A stretch of DNA of 64,000 bases, from assembly GCF_964340395.1 (NCBI RefSeq), contig NC_135556.1, forward strand, positions 4,829,501 to 4,893,500, in the 5' to 3' direction. Positions 13,601 to 25,268 of this stretch are shown here, in pieces. Within the stretch, counting starts at the first letter, position 1, and each line of letters opens with the position of its first letter. This DNA comes from Glandiceps talaboti (lineage: Eukaryota > Hemichordata > Enteropneusta > Spengelidae). The notes below the pieces were generated by a model. The model did not search any database. It saw only the letters and a list, made by a program, of their open reading frames with translations, and was not told the DNA's origin. The position numbers and the translations under genes were made by a program.

Positions 13601-16600
13601 TACAAAGTGTAGATAGTCGCACCTCTTTTGTATTCACTGGGTATCCACTACTAGGACCACTAAAACCTAGATGTGTAATACATAGATGCCAAGCACAGTG
13701 GTGTGAGATGTGTTAGATGAAATGAATCAAGTGATTTCAATAATCAGATTTTAATCAGATTGTTTCATCTTTGAGCAACAGGTGGAATCTGAATAACAGA
13801 GTTGTTTAGACTGTACAAGTGGTTGTGGTAAACTTATAATAATTGACTTTCCTATACATCTTTCTACAACTTTTAATTTATCAAAGTTATACTTTAATAA
13901 TAGTCTACTAAATGCAAATTTTGATTTTGATAACATGTTTAAATAATCAAATTGTTTGTATTTCAGATGTGGCAAGTAAGAATGAGTTAGAGCCGAGACC
14001 AATACACTGGGCTGCGGTCAATGGTCATATAGCAGTGGTTGATATACTTCTACAGGCTGGTGTTAGTATTGATACAACAGATGCTAAAGGCTGTACTCCA
14101 TTGATCATTGCCTGCCAGTATGGTCAAACTATGTTAGCGGGTTATCTGATGGGTAAAGGTGCTAGGCTACAGATTTGTGACCGTGAAGGTGATAATGCAT
14201 TACATTGGGCAGCTTTTAAAGGTGAGATAATATCCACATTCACTTACATTTTACAATTGCTTCAGACAGATTTCTGAAATTTACTCGCTGCTATGAACTA
14301 AAACTTACATTTACTCAATATTTTGTTTTTGTTTTGTTTTCCACAGGTCACTGTGAGTTGACACGATTACTAATTTATTCAGGGTTTAATCCAAGACAGA
14401 AAGATAACTACGGACAGGTTAGTATCTTCTACTTTGGATAGAGTCATTGTTGTAACTTCATATTTCAGAGTGTTTGGATAATACACATATGTAACAGGAA
14501 AAGGTTCTGAGTTCAAAAACAGTTGTAAACTATCTTAGTCAAATTTTTATACCATGGATGGTTCAAAAAGCACTTGACAAAGAATAAATTGAAGAAATAA
14601 CTTTGCAAAAGATTTCCTAAATAAATTTCTCCTTATGTTATTCGTAGTATTATTGTGATATTACACATTCATAGGTACCATTATATCTGCACTAGCTGCA
14701 ACTGGGGCATTTGATTCATCAAATAACCAAAGATATATTCAATAAAAATTTGTCAATTACTTATAAAAAGACACTGTATATGTTAATTAGTAGTCAATAT
14801 TATCTGTAGACAGTGTAGTGGCAAGTTTAAATCTTGAGTGAAAGCTTGGTTTTGAATCTGTCACCATGTTGGGTTTTTTTTGGTTTTTTTTTTTTAAATA
14901 TTTTTTTTATTTCATAACAAAAAGAAAGAACAGTTACATAGTCAAAACAAGGAAATGGAAGTAATTATCTGTAGGTAGTGTGGTAACAAGTTTGAATCTT
15001 GAGTGAAAGCTTGAATTTGAATCTGTCACCATGTTAAAACTGTACTAGTTGTAACTGGAGTGTCATTTCCGATCAGACAACCACAATATATTCACTGAAA
15101 ATTGTTAAAATGCCAACAAGTAGACATTGTACATGTTAACCAGTGGTCGATAGTATCCATAAGCAGTACAGAAACCGGTTGAAATTACGATCACCATTGA
15201 AGGTCCAGATGTTTGGGTTCGGAACTAAAAATCAATTTGATTTGATTTATCATGTATATAGCTGTAAATCCTACAAATTATTTGATATTGTTTTCAAGAG
15301 CTGTGAGGAGAACTGTGTTAGATGTGATCAAACCCTGGTCTGACATTCATACTAGCCATTTTAGTAGCTGGTTGTAGCCAAGATAATACAGATGTGAGAT
15401 GATGTCAAATTCTATTCTGTCTGAAATGTACCATACTGAGTTTATGGTATTTGGTATTACTACACTTCCAAATCAACATGTTATGTTTCTTATCAGACAC
15501 CGTTACATCTTGCCTGTCTAAGTGGAGATCTGTTATCAGTTGAGATGTTATGTGAACAGGATGGTGCTGATATTGAGTGTGAAGATAACAATGGTAAAAC
15601 TCCTCTCCTGTTGGCAGAGGGTAGAAAGTACTCAGATATCGACAACTATCTTAAAAAGATGGTGAACAAGAAGAAAAGCCTTATACCTCACATAGATTGC
15701 AAGTAAGTGATAATAAACAGTATGCAAATACTAGTCCAAGTGTACTATGTGTATGTGTGTGTGTATGTATGTATGTATGTATGTATGTATGTATGTATGT
15801 ATGTATGTATGTATGTATGTATGTATGTATGTATGTATGTGTATATGTGTCTGTCTGTCTGTGTCACTGTATGTATGTATGTATATGTATGTGTGTGTGC
15901 TTGTGTGTGTGTGTGTGTGTGTGTGTAACCATATGGCCGACACAGACCCAGTCAAATGGTATTCAATTATTATAATGTGATGTGTTGTGTAAACATACAG
16001 GTGATGTATTGACCTGTTGTATAACAATTATTGTTAGCATTGAACAAATTATGACTACAAGAACACTTTCACTTTTCGGTGTTTTCTCATACATAAATAT
16101 GTTTTGTGAGCCAGTTAAGCAGAAATATTCATTCCATTGCAAATGTATAGGTTAATCCTAGGAAAATGCCTAGAAAGTCCAGGTAGTGTAAATGTTCATC
16201 CTACCCATTCATAAACACATTGTTTGTAAATTTTACTACTCATAAATAGGGCAATTATTTAGATGTTATTCCCAATATTTTTCTTTGTTCAGCCAAGTAA
16301 AATATGAGTGACCTAAGGGGTCTTTGTTATGACGAGCCACTAGGTCATGAGTATTTTCTAGCTGAATGAAGAAAAATATTGAAGAATAACATAATTATAT
16401 CAATGCCAAAGAAAAATTGGGGGATATAGTAGCAATTTTGAATGTTTTGACTCATATTTCGAACACAGCAAAACCGCTGACATATACACACGTTGTCATG
16501 ACATAGGTGCACATTGTTGTGACATAAAACGATGTATATATTCCATATTTTTGGCTTATTCATGGTATAATAATTCATAAAGTTTTATTTGAATGTTATC

Positions 16601-19588
16601 AGAATTGACTTTGAAATTGGATTTTACTAAAGAATGTTATTAGAATGCTAAAGGTACAAGCACACTTATACAGTGAAAGAAAGACTTGGCCAATGTCATA
16701 AACCACTGGCCTCTTTATGGCACCATCTGAAGCGTATCCTTATTTCAATTGTATTTTACATTGTTTTTAATTATAGTCATTGTTAAGATACATAAAGATT
16801 TATAATATACCATTGTTTTATTTATTCTTTTTTTTTCAAAGGAGTATTATGTTTGGACCTCCTGGAAAGACAAAAGCACCATTATTGTTTTATCTGTTCA
16901 ATGTGGTATTGTGGGGTTATCCTATGTACATATTCAAAGTAAGTATGCAAAGTTACTATTCACTGTCAGATTTATTGCCTAAATGTATGTGATAAAGTGT
17001 CAATGTAAATTGGGAAATACACAATAGTATATGTTCTACAATGACTGAGAATATTTAGTCCTAAACCTCTTCCCAACAGTGCAAAACTGTTGAAAATGTC
17101 TTTTAATTAGTCACCAGCTAGAGGGGGCTATTACATTAGGTTATGGCTGACAGAGTTTTTAACCATAACCTTCATTTTGCAAGGTAAAACTTTAAATTTG
17201 AAGAATAACTTTGCCAAACCAGTGGGGGATATGTCTTGTATGGAGACTTGTCTTCATCAAGCAAGCATGCAAGCGTGGCATATTCAGAGTATTTACATGA
17301 ATGCTTGCTGTGTTTTCTGTGATTATACACTTGTGAAAGTACAGCATAAAGCATTGCAAATACTAGGTGTAAATATCCCAGAGTACCTACAATGGCACTA
17401 ACACAGCATGGGGTTCTCTTATTATTACATACACGTACGTTTATCTGTAAATATTCTAAAGTGTAATCACATGATTTTGTGTACAAGGAATGAATGCACA
17501 CGCATTAGCATATCAATTGCATACAGGTATAGAATAGTGTTTTCAGTACCCATGCAAGTAATCACTAGTACATATGTAACAATAGTAGTAACATGGATTG
17601 CTTGCTCAGTAAGAAATGAATTTCTTAAAACCATTTTCTTGTTACAGTATTTGCAGTAAGAAGTAGAATAAATACAGAATATTGTCTCATCTAAGTAGCC
17701 CCTCGGTAATATCGATGCTCAAAAATATTAGTCTAAAATTCCATTTTTGTATCCAGTGCTATTGTATGCTAAGAATACTGTATGTATAAAGCTTGGCTCT
17801 CATATGATGTGCAACAACATGAAATCAGTGGCATTTGACAATTCCTGCTTTGATGTACATGACCACTTTGTTAGAACAACAATTCATAACAAGAAGAAGA
17901 ACATAAGAAATACATGAAACCCTGTGAAACCTGCACTAGCTGCAACTGGGATATTTATTAGTCCCCGCCGGACGAAGTCCGGGAAGGGGACTTATGGATT
18001 GGGTTCCGTCTGTCCATCCGTCCGTCCTTCCGTCCGTCCGCAGCCATTTCTTGGAGATGCCTGGACCGATTTCTTTCAAACTTGGTACAGGGGCAACATA
18101 CAATGGCATACATATGCACGTTAATTTGTTTCATGATACAATCCAATATGGCCGCCTAGCAGCCATTTTGTTTGCAAATTTTCCCTGTCTAAAGCCATAA
18201 CTCAGACATGCTTGAACAGATCTCATTCAAAGTTGGTATTAGCACAGTGTTCTATAACATACATGTGCATATCCATTTTCATCGTGATACAATCCAATAT
18301 GGCTGCCTGGCAGCCATTTTGTTTGCTAATTTTATATGTCCAAAGCCATAACTCAGACATGCTTGAACAGATCCCATTCAAAGTTGGTGTTAGGACAGTG
18401 TTCTATGAAATACATGTGCATATCCATTTTCGTCGTGATACAATCCGATATGGCTACCTGGCAGACATTTTGTTGGCGCAGTTTTCATGTCCAAAAGCCA
18501 TAACTCAGACATGCTTGAACAGGTCCCCCCTCCCCCCCCCCCCCCCCATACCCGACCCATTCTTTATTGTTGAATGGTTTATTCCATCACGTCATCTTGA
18601 GGAGTAGGCATGTCCCATGTCCAATGAGGAGACACAACATGAGTAGGCATTTTCCATGTCCAACGAGCAGACACAACATATCTAAGTCTGTTTGATTTAG
18701 GTTCACAAGTGTTGTGGCATGATCAGAGTAGTGATATCAAGAAAATGACAACATAAACTGCCAGTTCCTTAAAACCCAATCATAGCGGGAACTATGTCAT
18801 TCTCAATGACTTGTTCATCAAAGAACCGAAGATATATTTATTAAAAATTTGTCAATTATTTATAAAATGACATTGTATCTGTTAATTAGTAATCAATATT
18901 ATCTGTAGACAAGTGTAGTGGCAAGTTAAGATTTTGAGCGAAAGCTTAGATTTGAATCTGTTACCCTGTACTGATGTAACTGGAGTATCATTTTCAATCA
19001 GACAACCACAATATATTCACTTCAAATTGTTAAAATACCAATACTATAGTAAGTAGACATTGCACATGTTAACCAGTGGTTGATAGTATCCATAAGCAGT
19101 ACAGAATCGCCATTGAGGGCGCTGATTTTGGGGTGCGGACCCAGAAATCAATTTGATTTGATTTATCGTGTACATGGCTCCAAAAATATGTTTATCCACA
19201 TCTTGATGTGATACTGTTCATGGTGTACTATATTATGAGTGAGTTATTGTATCTAACAAAACATTTATGAGAAAAAATGTTCTATTTACAGCTAGTGTAA
19301 TGCTAACATTACAAGTACTGTTGTGTGGTAACCTACAAGTACTCATAAAATCATCTTACTTACAATGTGTTTGTGTTTTTCTTGCAGGCATTACCACTTA
19401 CATATGCCTTCTTCCCCAAGTACCATTATATTTTTCTGTTCTTCAATGTGTTAATGTGGTATAATTTTTACAAGGCCTACACAACAGACCCAGGTTTCTA
19501 TCCTAAGAATACACCGGAATACGACAGAGCTATCAAACAGGTAAATATATAAGTCACTTTAGTGGTGGCATACTTTGTAATTTAAGCT

Positions 19589-19619
<31 letters not shown>

Positions 19620-21615
19620 CAGCTGCTAGAATTGTTTTATGCATAATTAATTCCATGTAAATTTGTGCCAAATGATGATACTTATACACCAGATAAAATG
19701 CTTGTTAGAAGTAGTAGTAGATGAAGATAGTCATTTTGTTTGTAATCTTGTCTACAGTCTAAAGGGGTACAGTCTGTAACAGGCCCAGTTTTCAACTTTT
19801 GAAGTCAGTGCATAAAAACAACTGCACAATACACCCAATAATTTTCCTAGAAGTGAATCTGAGTTGACAGTGTGCTAGAGATGTTTAAATGTGTACAAAA
19901 AGACTTCGAAACTGAGAATGAGATGTGTTTTTACTTTTTTAGTTACCAAAATATTATGTGGTGGTGTTCCTTTTATGCCATATACAAGTTTCTCATGAAA
20001 ATTGTACTTGTTGGTAGAAATCATAATAAATAAAAGTTTAGTTAGACTTGATAACCTCATAGGTGGTTGTTTTATTTCTTTTCATGAGGGTTACGTTATT
20101 ATTACCCCCAGCACATCCCTAAACCTGTACCAAGTCCCCATTTATACAGCTGGGTTGACTGGGACACAATGGTGTTTCAAATCTTGCCCAAAGACTTTAG
20201 CCATTCAGAAACGATGGCAGCGACAGGGTTCAAACCTACAACCTACATAATTCCAAGCTGACTACACTACATCATAGTACATGTATATTCAACCATCATA
20301 GGCACTGTTTGGTATTTCGAATAATATCAAATTTACCAGACAAGAGTAGCCACTAAATACATAAAAGTGACAGACTGTGTCCCTTTAACATATTATGGTT
20401 TAGGAGTGCATGGCATGATTTAGTCATTTCAGTTACAGCTGATTCTCATTGTTAAGTTTTGTTCACTTGCCCCAGGGGTCAAACTTTATTTGTGTTATTG
20501 TTTGTCAAAACCTGAAAAATGACTGACTGACTGACTGACTGACTGACTGACTGACTGACTGACTGACTGACTGAATGAATGAATGAATGAATGAATGAAT
20601 GAATGAATGAATGAATGAATGAATGCAAGTATACTTTTATTCGTTTGTATCATAACAACGCAGTGTTTTTTGTTAAGATTAGTATTTAAAGCAAGTTATA
20701 TCTAAATGAGGGTGCCCAACTAAAATAATGGTACAATGTATAGAAATGTATATACATGTAAGTAATACCAGATTTTCTTTCTCAAAACTTTAGAAAAACA
20801 CTGCGTTTGGTCAGCATGATGATCAGGTTTTATTTCTTTTTTTTCATATTATCTTTTACTTTTTGTACTGTGTGTATGATATTCTCTGACTTATCAGGTT
20901 GCTCACTTTGATGAGTGGAAGCAAGGCAAGAATCCACTGAGCAGACTTTGTCATACATGTCGAATAGTGAAACCATTGAGAACCAAACATTGCAAAGTTT
21001 GCAATCGATGTGTCAAACATTTTGACCACCATTGTCCTTACATCTATAATTGTGTGGGTTTTTACAACAGGTAGGTGTGTCGTTTAAACCATCACGGTTA
21101 TGTATTCCTATGTACTGTCATATTCAAATACACACAAACAGGCACATAGAGACACATGCACACACAGCCATGCAGTACACATACACATACAATACATACA
21201 TATACATGTACATGTACAGAAGTGTATTGATATTGTCATAATCACACACACACATATACACATACGTACGTACGTACGTACGTACATACATACATACATA
21301 CATACATGCATGCATGCATGCACGCACGCACACACTCACACACATGTGCATACATACATATATATGTACATATGTACGTACGTACGTACGTACGTACGTA
21401 CGTACGTACGTACACATATACATACATACATAGGTACGTACATACGTAACATATTATGGTTTACGAGTGCATGGCATGATTTATTTACATAGGTATGTAC
21501 GTATGTACATACATACATACATACATACATACATACATACATACACACACATACATACATACATACATACATACATACATACATACATACATACATACAT
21601 ACATACATACATACA

Positions 21616-21646
<31 letters not shown>

Positions 21647-24080
21647 TACATACAGATATACACACATGCCCATACATACAGACACATACACAGACATACA
21701 TGTACACATGGGCAGACATAGACAGATAGACAGGCACAGACATAAAGACAGACAAATATTCTAACTTTTTAGTCGCATTATTAAAACGTGAACTTACCAG
21801 AATGTCTTCCTTGTGATTTCCAAATTTGTCATGCTTTTGAATTTATTTTGATAAATGCCAGGTGTCAAATCCATTCTGAGATTCTCTTTGTTGCGACCAA
21901 TGTTTTGAATGTGAAATGTATCATACATGCAATGACTACAGTACTGAAGTACAAAACTAGATATGTTGATATCTGTATCTGATCTAATGGTTTTGTATAT
22001 TGAAAAACATAAGATTTTCTTTAATGGCAGTCTCCAACACTCTTAGACTAGTACTAGAACTTACCATCTATCACTGCCATGATATGACATCAGATATCAA
22101 CTTACCATTTATCACTGCCAGCATATGACATCAGATATCAACTTACCATTTATCACTGCCATGATATGACATCAGATATCAACTTACCATTTATCACTGC
22201 CATGATATGACATCAGACATCAACTTACCATCTATCACTGCCAGCATATGACATCAGATATCAACTTACCATCTATCACTGCCATGATATGACATCAGAT
22301 ATCAACTTACCATTCATCACTGCCATGATATGACATCAGACATCAACTTACCATCTATCACTGCCATGATATGACATCAGATATCAACTTACCATTTATC
22401 ACTGCCATGATATGACATCAGATATCAACTTACCATATATCACTGCCATGATATGACATCAGACATCAACTTACCATTTATCACTGCCATGATATGACAT
22501 CAGACATCAACTTACCATCTATCACTGCCATGATATGACATCAGATATCAACTTACCATTTATCACTGCCATGATATGACATCAGACATCAACTTACCAT
22601 TGATCACTGCCATGATATGACATCAGACATCAACTTACCATTTATCACTGCCATGATATGACATCAGACATCAACTTACCATCTACCACTGCCATGATAT
22701 GACATCAGATATCAACTTACCATCTACCACTGCCATGATATGACATCATATATTAACTTACCATCTACCACTGCCATGATATGACATCATATATTAACTT
22801 ACCATCTACCACTGCCATGATATGACATCATATATTAACTTACCATCTATCACTGCCATGATATGACATCAGATATCAACTTACCATCTATCACTGCCAT
22901 GATATGACATCAGACATCAACTTACCATCTACCACTGCCATGATATGACATCATATATTAACTTACCATCTACCACTGCCATGATATGACATCAGACATC
23001 AACTTACCATCTACCACTGCCATGATATGACATCAGACATCAACTTACCATATATCACTGCCATGATATGACATCATATATTAACTTACCATATATCACT
23101 GCCATGATATGACATCATATATTAACTTACCATCTATCACTGCCATGATATGACATCAGATATCACCTTACCATCTATCACTGCCATGATATGACATCAG
23201 ACATCAACTTACCATCTATCACTGCCATGATATGACATCAGACATCAACTTACCATCTATCACTGCCATGATATGACATCAGACATCAACTTATCACTAT
23301 ACCTAATTCTGTTTACAGGAAATATTTTGTTGGCTTTGTAACTACCATTGCCATCAATGCCTTGATAACTGAGTTATTTGCCATGGCACTTATCAAGATT
23401 GAAGGCTGGAGATGGTTGTATATTTTTGGATTGGTTCAAGTCATTTTCTTTGGCTTTATTGCTATTGGTTTGACTTTAGCTACGGTGAGTTGTTCTCTTC
23501 GCTTTTAACTGAATACTGCCCTCAGTGACACCCAAGAGTTCTTTTCCTGTCTTTCAACTGAATGCTGCCCTCTACAGTTAAAAGTCAAAGGATAAGATGA
23601 GACAAGAGGTACCAGTATTTATTTCTTGAAAATCTGCTGGTATAATATATTATGATGTTATTTGTTTTAGGGTATTTTTATGATGTCCAAAATACAGTTA
23701 ATGCTAGTGAAATATAAAAATTCACTTTTTTATGCCACTCATTTTCCCAGTAAGTCACCAGAGGGCCTTGTTTCCATTTCCACCAACTCACCAGAGAGTA
23801 CTTCAGTTTCTCAGTAAGCCACCAGGGAGAACAGTCTCATTTTAAGTTATGTCATTAACATTGTATTGTTTGTGTAATTCTACAGTGGTGCATGGCTGCC
23901 TTCAATATCACCACCAATGAGAGAATAAATTGGCAACGATACAACTACTTGAAAGATGCCCATGGCCACTACTACAATCCATACAATAAAGGCTTGAAAA
24001 GAAATATCCAGGAATACTTTCATTTAAGACAACCACCACAAGATGAAGACATCGAAGCTACAAAGACATTTATAGTCTAG
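7639..24080 (+). CDS. Ankyrin-repeat DHHC palmitoyltransferase (HIP14/Patsas-like)
   Basis: Ten exons: 7639-7775, 9769-9920, 13967-14221, 14347-14417, 15497-15702, 16842-16938, 19388-19540, 20898-21070, 23319-23484 and 23886-24080. Phases agree and the sum is 1605 nt (534 aa plus TAG). Residues about 60-270 hold five to six ankyrin repeats ([48 protein letters not shown]). Two membrane segments follow at about 285-305 and 320-340. Then comes the zinc-binding DHHC domain: C375 and C378, HC389, C392, C395, DHHC at 400-403 with catalytic C403. Two more membrane segments and the conserved TTNE motif follow. The enzyme S-acylates proteins at Golgi or vesicle membranes, the ankyrin part recruiting substrates. 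It is shorter than vertebrate HIP14 (about 630 aa), and CPYIYNC follows DHHC instead of CPWV.NC, so I do not assign ZDHHC13 or ZDHHC17. The start is the first ATG, preceded by AAAC. Confidence 0.92.
7776..9768 (+). other. Intron 1 of the DHHC gene
   Basis: About 2 kb with no recognised exon. It holds a foldback at 9077-9297 and C-rich homopolymer runs near 9437 and 9711. Nothing else could be supported. Confidence 0.6.
9077..9297. repeat. Inverted repeat (foldback)
   Basis: Arms of about 38 bp at 9077-9114 and 9261-9297 share CCTATTATGCAGATTGGA against TCCAATCTGCATAATAGG, separated by about 145 bp. Probably a small MITE; only one copy was seen. Confidence 0.7.
10749..10842. repeat. Hairpin with 25-bp arms
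   Basis: Arms at 10749-10773 and 10818-10842 are reverse complements with one mismatch (GGCCTGGATATGGGTTTTG on the left), with a 44-bp loop. It lies in intron 2 of the DHHC gene. Confidence 0.75.
11075..11380. repeat. 34-bp minisatellite
   Basis: About eight to nine copies of a 34-bp unit containing TCCTGTTCTACAGTATAGCC, with repeats starting at 11111, 11145 and so on. It lies in intron 2 of the DHHC gene. Units vary at a few positions (CGGT/CAGT, CTAT/CCAT). Confidence 0.9.
12067..12244. repeat. Foldback with 53-bp arms
   Basis: Arms at 12067-12119 and 12192-12244 are near-perfect reverse complements (CCAATCTGATTAAAATCC on the left, GGATTTTAATCAGATTGG on the right) around a loop of about 72 bp. 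A fragment of the end motif recurs near 13746. MITE-like; intron 2 of the DHHC gene. Confidence 0.85.
12250..13966 (+). other. Rest of intron 2 of the DHHC gene
   Basis: No exon, RNA gene or clear repeat family was recognised apart from the fragment near 13746. The open frame at 13039-13269 has no recognisable features. Confidence 0.5.
14690..15260. repeat. Dispersed repeat family C, copy 1
   Basis: Shares long blocks with 17931-17960 plus 18810-19185: GCACTAGCTGCAACTGG, GTCAATATTATCTGTAGACA and TTGATAGTATCCATAAGCAG-type segments occur in the same order. The copy contains an internal partial duplication (about 14810-14870 and 14970-15035) and a T-rich stretch at 14872-14920. It lies in intron 4 of the DHHC gene and its class is unknown. 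Confidence 0.7.
15745..15927. repeat. (GTAT)n and (GT)n microsatellite
   Basis: A long GTAT tract with flanking GT and CTGT runs begins about 45 bp after the donor of DHHC exon 5 (exon end 15702). Met-Tyr-Val-Cys reading frames here are artefacts. Confidence 0.95.
16265..16540. mobile_element. Foldback element family B, copy 2 (inverted relative to copy 1)
   Basis: Contains arms with AGTGACCTAAGGGG and CCACTAGGTCATGAGT, followed by CGAACACAGCAAAACCG. This is the reverse-complement order of the element at 2456-2774. It lies in intron 5 of the DHHC gene. Confidence 0.75.
17931..19185. repeat. Dispersed repeat family C, copy 2, split by an insertion
   Basis: The left piece (17931-17960) matches the start of copy 1 at 14690. 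The remainder (18810-19185) matches the rest of copy 1. The two are separated by the GTCCGG-type element at 17962-18800, so the latter inserted into an existing copy of family C. Confidence 0.65.
17962..18800. mobile_element. Element with GGACGAAGTCC hairpin end and 151-bp internal tandem repeat
   Basis: Starts with a short palindrome, CCGGACGAAGTCCGG, then a (TCCG)n run. Three successive 151-152 bp units follow; AAAGCCATAACTCAGACATG recurs at 18191, 18342 and 18494. A C-homopolymer lies at about 18530. Similar elements are widespread in marine invertebrate genomes (from memory); the class is uncertain. No coding frame was recognised. It interrupts repeat family C in intron 6 of the DHHC gene. 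Confidence 0.65.
19589..19619. repeat. (TTTC)n microsatellite
   Basis: About eight TTTC units starting 48 bp after the donor of DHHC exon 7. Confidence 0.9.
20087..20275 (-). mobile_element. tRNA-derived SINE, second copy, truncated at the tail
   Basis: On the minus strand the order matches the SINE at 7087-7478: a head with AGCTTGGAATTATGTAGG, a B-box-like GGTTTGAACCC, then GGGCAAGATTTGAAAC and CAGCTGTATAAATGGGG. It ends at a GTAATAATAACG stretch without the LINE-like tail. It lies in intron 7 of the DHHC gene. Confidence 0.7.
20519..20626. repeat. (GACT)n followed by (GAAT)n
   Basis: Two adjacent tetranucleotide tracts of about 13-14 units each that differ by one base in the unit, so the second may have arisen from the first by spread of a point change. 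Intron 7 of the DHHC gene. Confidence 0.95.
21126..21740. repeat. Compound (ACAT/ACGT)n microsatellite
   Basis: About 600 bp of ACAT, ACGT and CACA repeats beginning 55 bp after the donor of DHHC exon 8. A block of about 40 bp of unique sequence (21446-21486) interrupts the tract and matches 20386-20426. Confidence 0.95.
22046..23300. repeat. 41-bp satellite array (about 30 units) in intron 8 of the DHHC gene
   Basis: Regular 41-bp units containing CATCAGATATCAACTTACCA and TATCACTGCCATGATATGA. Repeats start at 22084, 22125 and so on, with two main variants (AGATATCAA and TATATTAA/AGACATCAA). The last, shortened unit runs into the acceptor of exon 9 (AG at 23317-23318). On the minus strand every unit carries ATGGTAAGT, a consensus 5' splice site, but this is antisense to the gene. 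Confidence 0.95.
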
Positions 24081-24380
24081 TCTCAACTCCCACAATGTCA
24101 GATAGCTGCCTTGACTTGACTTGACTTAACTTTAGAAAAGCAAATTAGTTGCTGTCTATAGAAATATCTCTTTTTTTACTGCAATACTTTTTCTACTTTA
24201 TCTTTTATACTGAGTGTGATGTGTAGGCTTTGTTGTCATAGTGACGTCTATCAAAGTGACTACCATGAATGAAAATATGAGGGCGCTCTTTCCATGTTTA
24301 AGGAATCATTTGCTTGAACTGGTACAAGAATATAGTCAGCATACATTTTTAGCAAACTCAAACTCAAATGACAAAATACT
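24081..24380 (+). other. 3' flank of the DHHC gene
   Basis: Probable start of the 3' UTR. No AATAAA was recognised in this stretch and no other gene features were seen. Confidence 0.4.
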
Positions 24381-24382
24381 AA

Positions 24383-24885
24383 ATACATGATTTCCAAATA
24401 CACTGCAGTAGATAATGGATGGCCAATGAAATTCTCAGTTTTTCCAAAGCAAAGGTCTTGAATTTCTCAATGTCCAGTATCCTAAGAAGTGTATAAAGTG
24501 ACATTATTTCTTCAAGAATAATTTAAAAAGATGAAATTTTACAAAATATATTTTTATGATTTCACCTTTTTTAATTTATTCCTGAGGAAATAATGTCACT
24601 TTATACACTTCTTATGATAGTATGCCTAGATAGTGAAGGCAGGACAAATTCTGACTAATACATAAATACACAGGTATGTATAAATATAATATTGTCAAAT
24701 CTAAAATGATACATACTGTAATGTATATAGTGATATGCAATTCCACAAAAATATGTCTAAAAGACATGCCCATGATATACTGACTGGACACTGAGAAATT
24801 CAAGGTCTTAGCTTTGGAAAAACTGAGAGTTCCATTGGCCATCTGTTATCTACTGCACTATATTAATCATGTATTTAGTAGTAAT
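24383..24885. mobile_element. Long foldback element downstream of the DHHC gene
   Basis: Outer arms of about 95 bp (24383-24480 and 24785-24880) match as reverse complements, for example CTCAGTTTTTCCAAAGC on the left against GCTTTGGAAAAACTGAG on the right. An inner pair lies at about 24483-24512 and 24587-24618 (AAGTGTATAAAGTGACATTA). If it lies in the 3' UTR the transcript would contain a long hairpin. Confidence 0.85.
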
Positions 24886-24911
24886 TTTGGTCCTATGTGA
24901 TCTTCATGGCT

Positions 24912-25268
24912 CTACTAATGTGAGAACCTGGGATTGAAACTCAATCTGGCCATGGTTCTTGAACACATTGGCTCCACTGATAAGATAACACTAATGTGAG
25001 AACCTGGGATTGAAACTCAATCTGGCCATGGTTCTTGAACACATTGGCTCCACTGATAAGATAACACTAATGTAAGAACCTGGGATTGAAACTCAATCTG
25101 GCCATGGTTCTTGAACACATTGGCTCCACTGATAAGATAACACTAATGTAAGAACCTGGGATTGAAACTCAATCTGGCCATGGTTCTTGAACACATTGGC
25201 TCCACTGATAAGATAACACTAATGTAAGAACCTGGGATTGAAACTCAATCTGGCCATGGTTATTGAAC
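24912..25268. repeat. 76-bp tandem array
   Basis: About 4.5 copies of a 76-bp unit (CTAATG recurs at 24915, 24991, 25067, 25143 and 25219). Copies are almost identical apart from TGTGAGAACC changing to TGTAAGAACC in the later units. Function unknown. Confidence 0.95.

Noticed and set aside
17177-17401. Missing exon of the DHHC gene between exons 6 and 7
   Set aside because: Exons 6 and 7 join in phase 0 without it, the frame lacks membrane-like or family-like sequence, and no fitting splice sites were seen.
21100-21755. Met-Tyr-Val-Cys and His-Thr-Tyr-Ile frames
   Set aside because: Artefacts of (ACAT)n; likewise at 15697-16027 and 29791-30272.
22046-23300. CRISPR-like array
   Set aside because: The 41-bp units are directly contiguous with no unique spacers, in an animal intron; it is a satellite.
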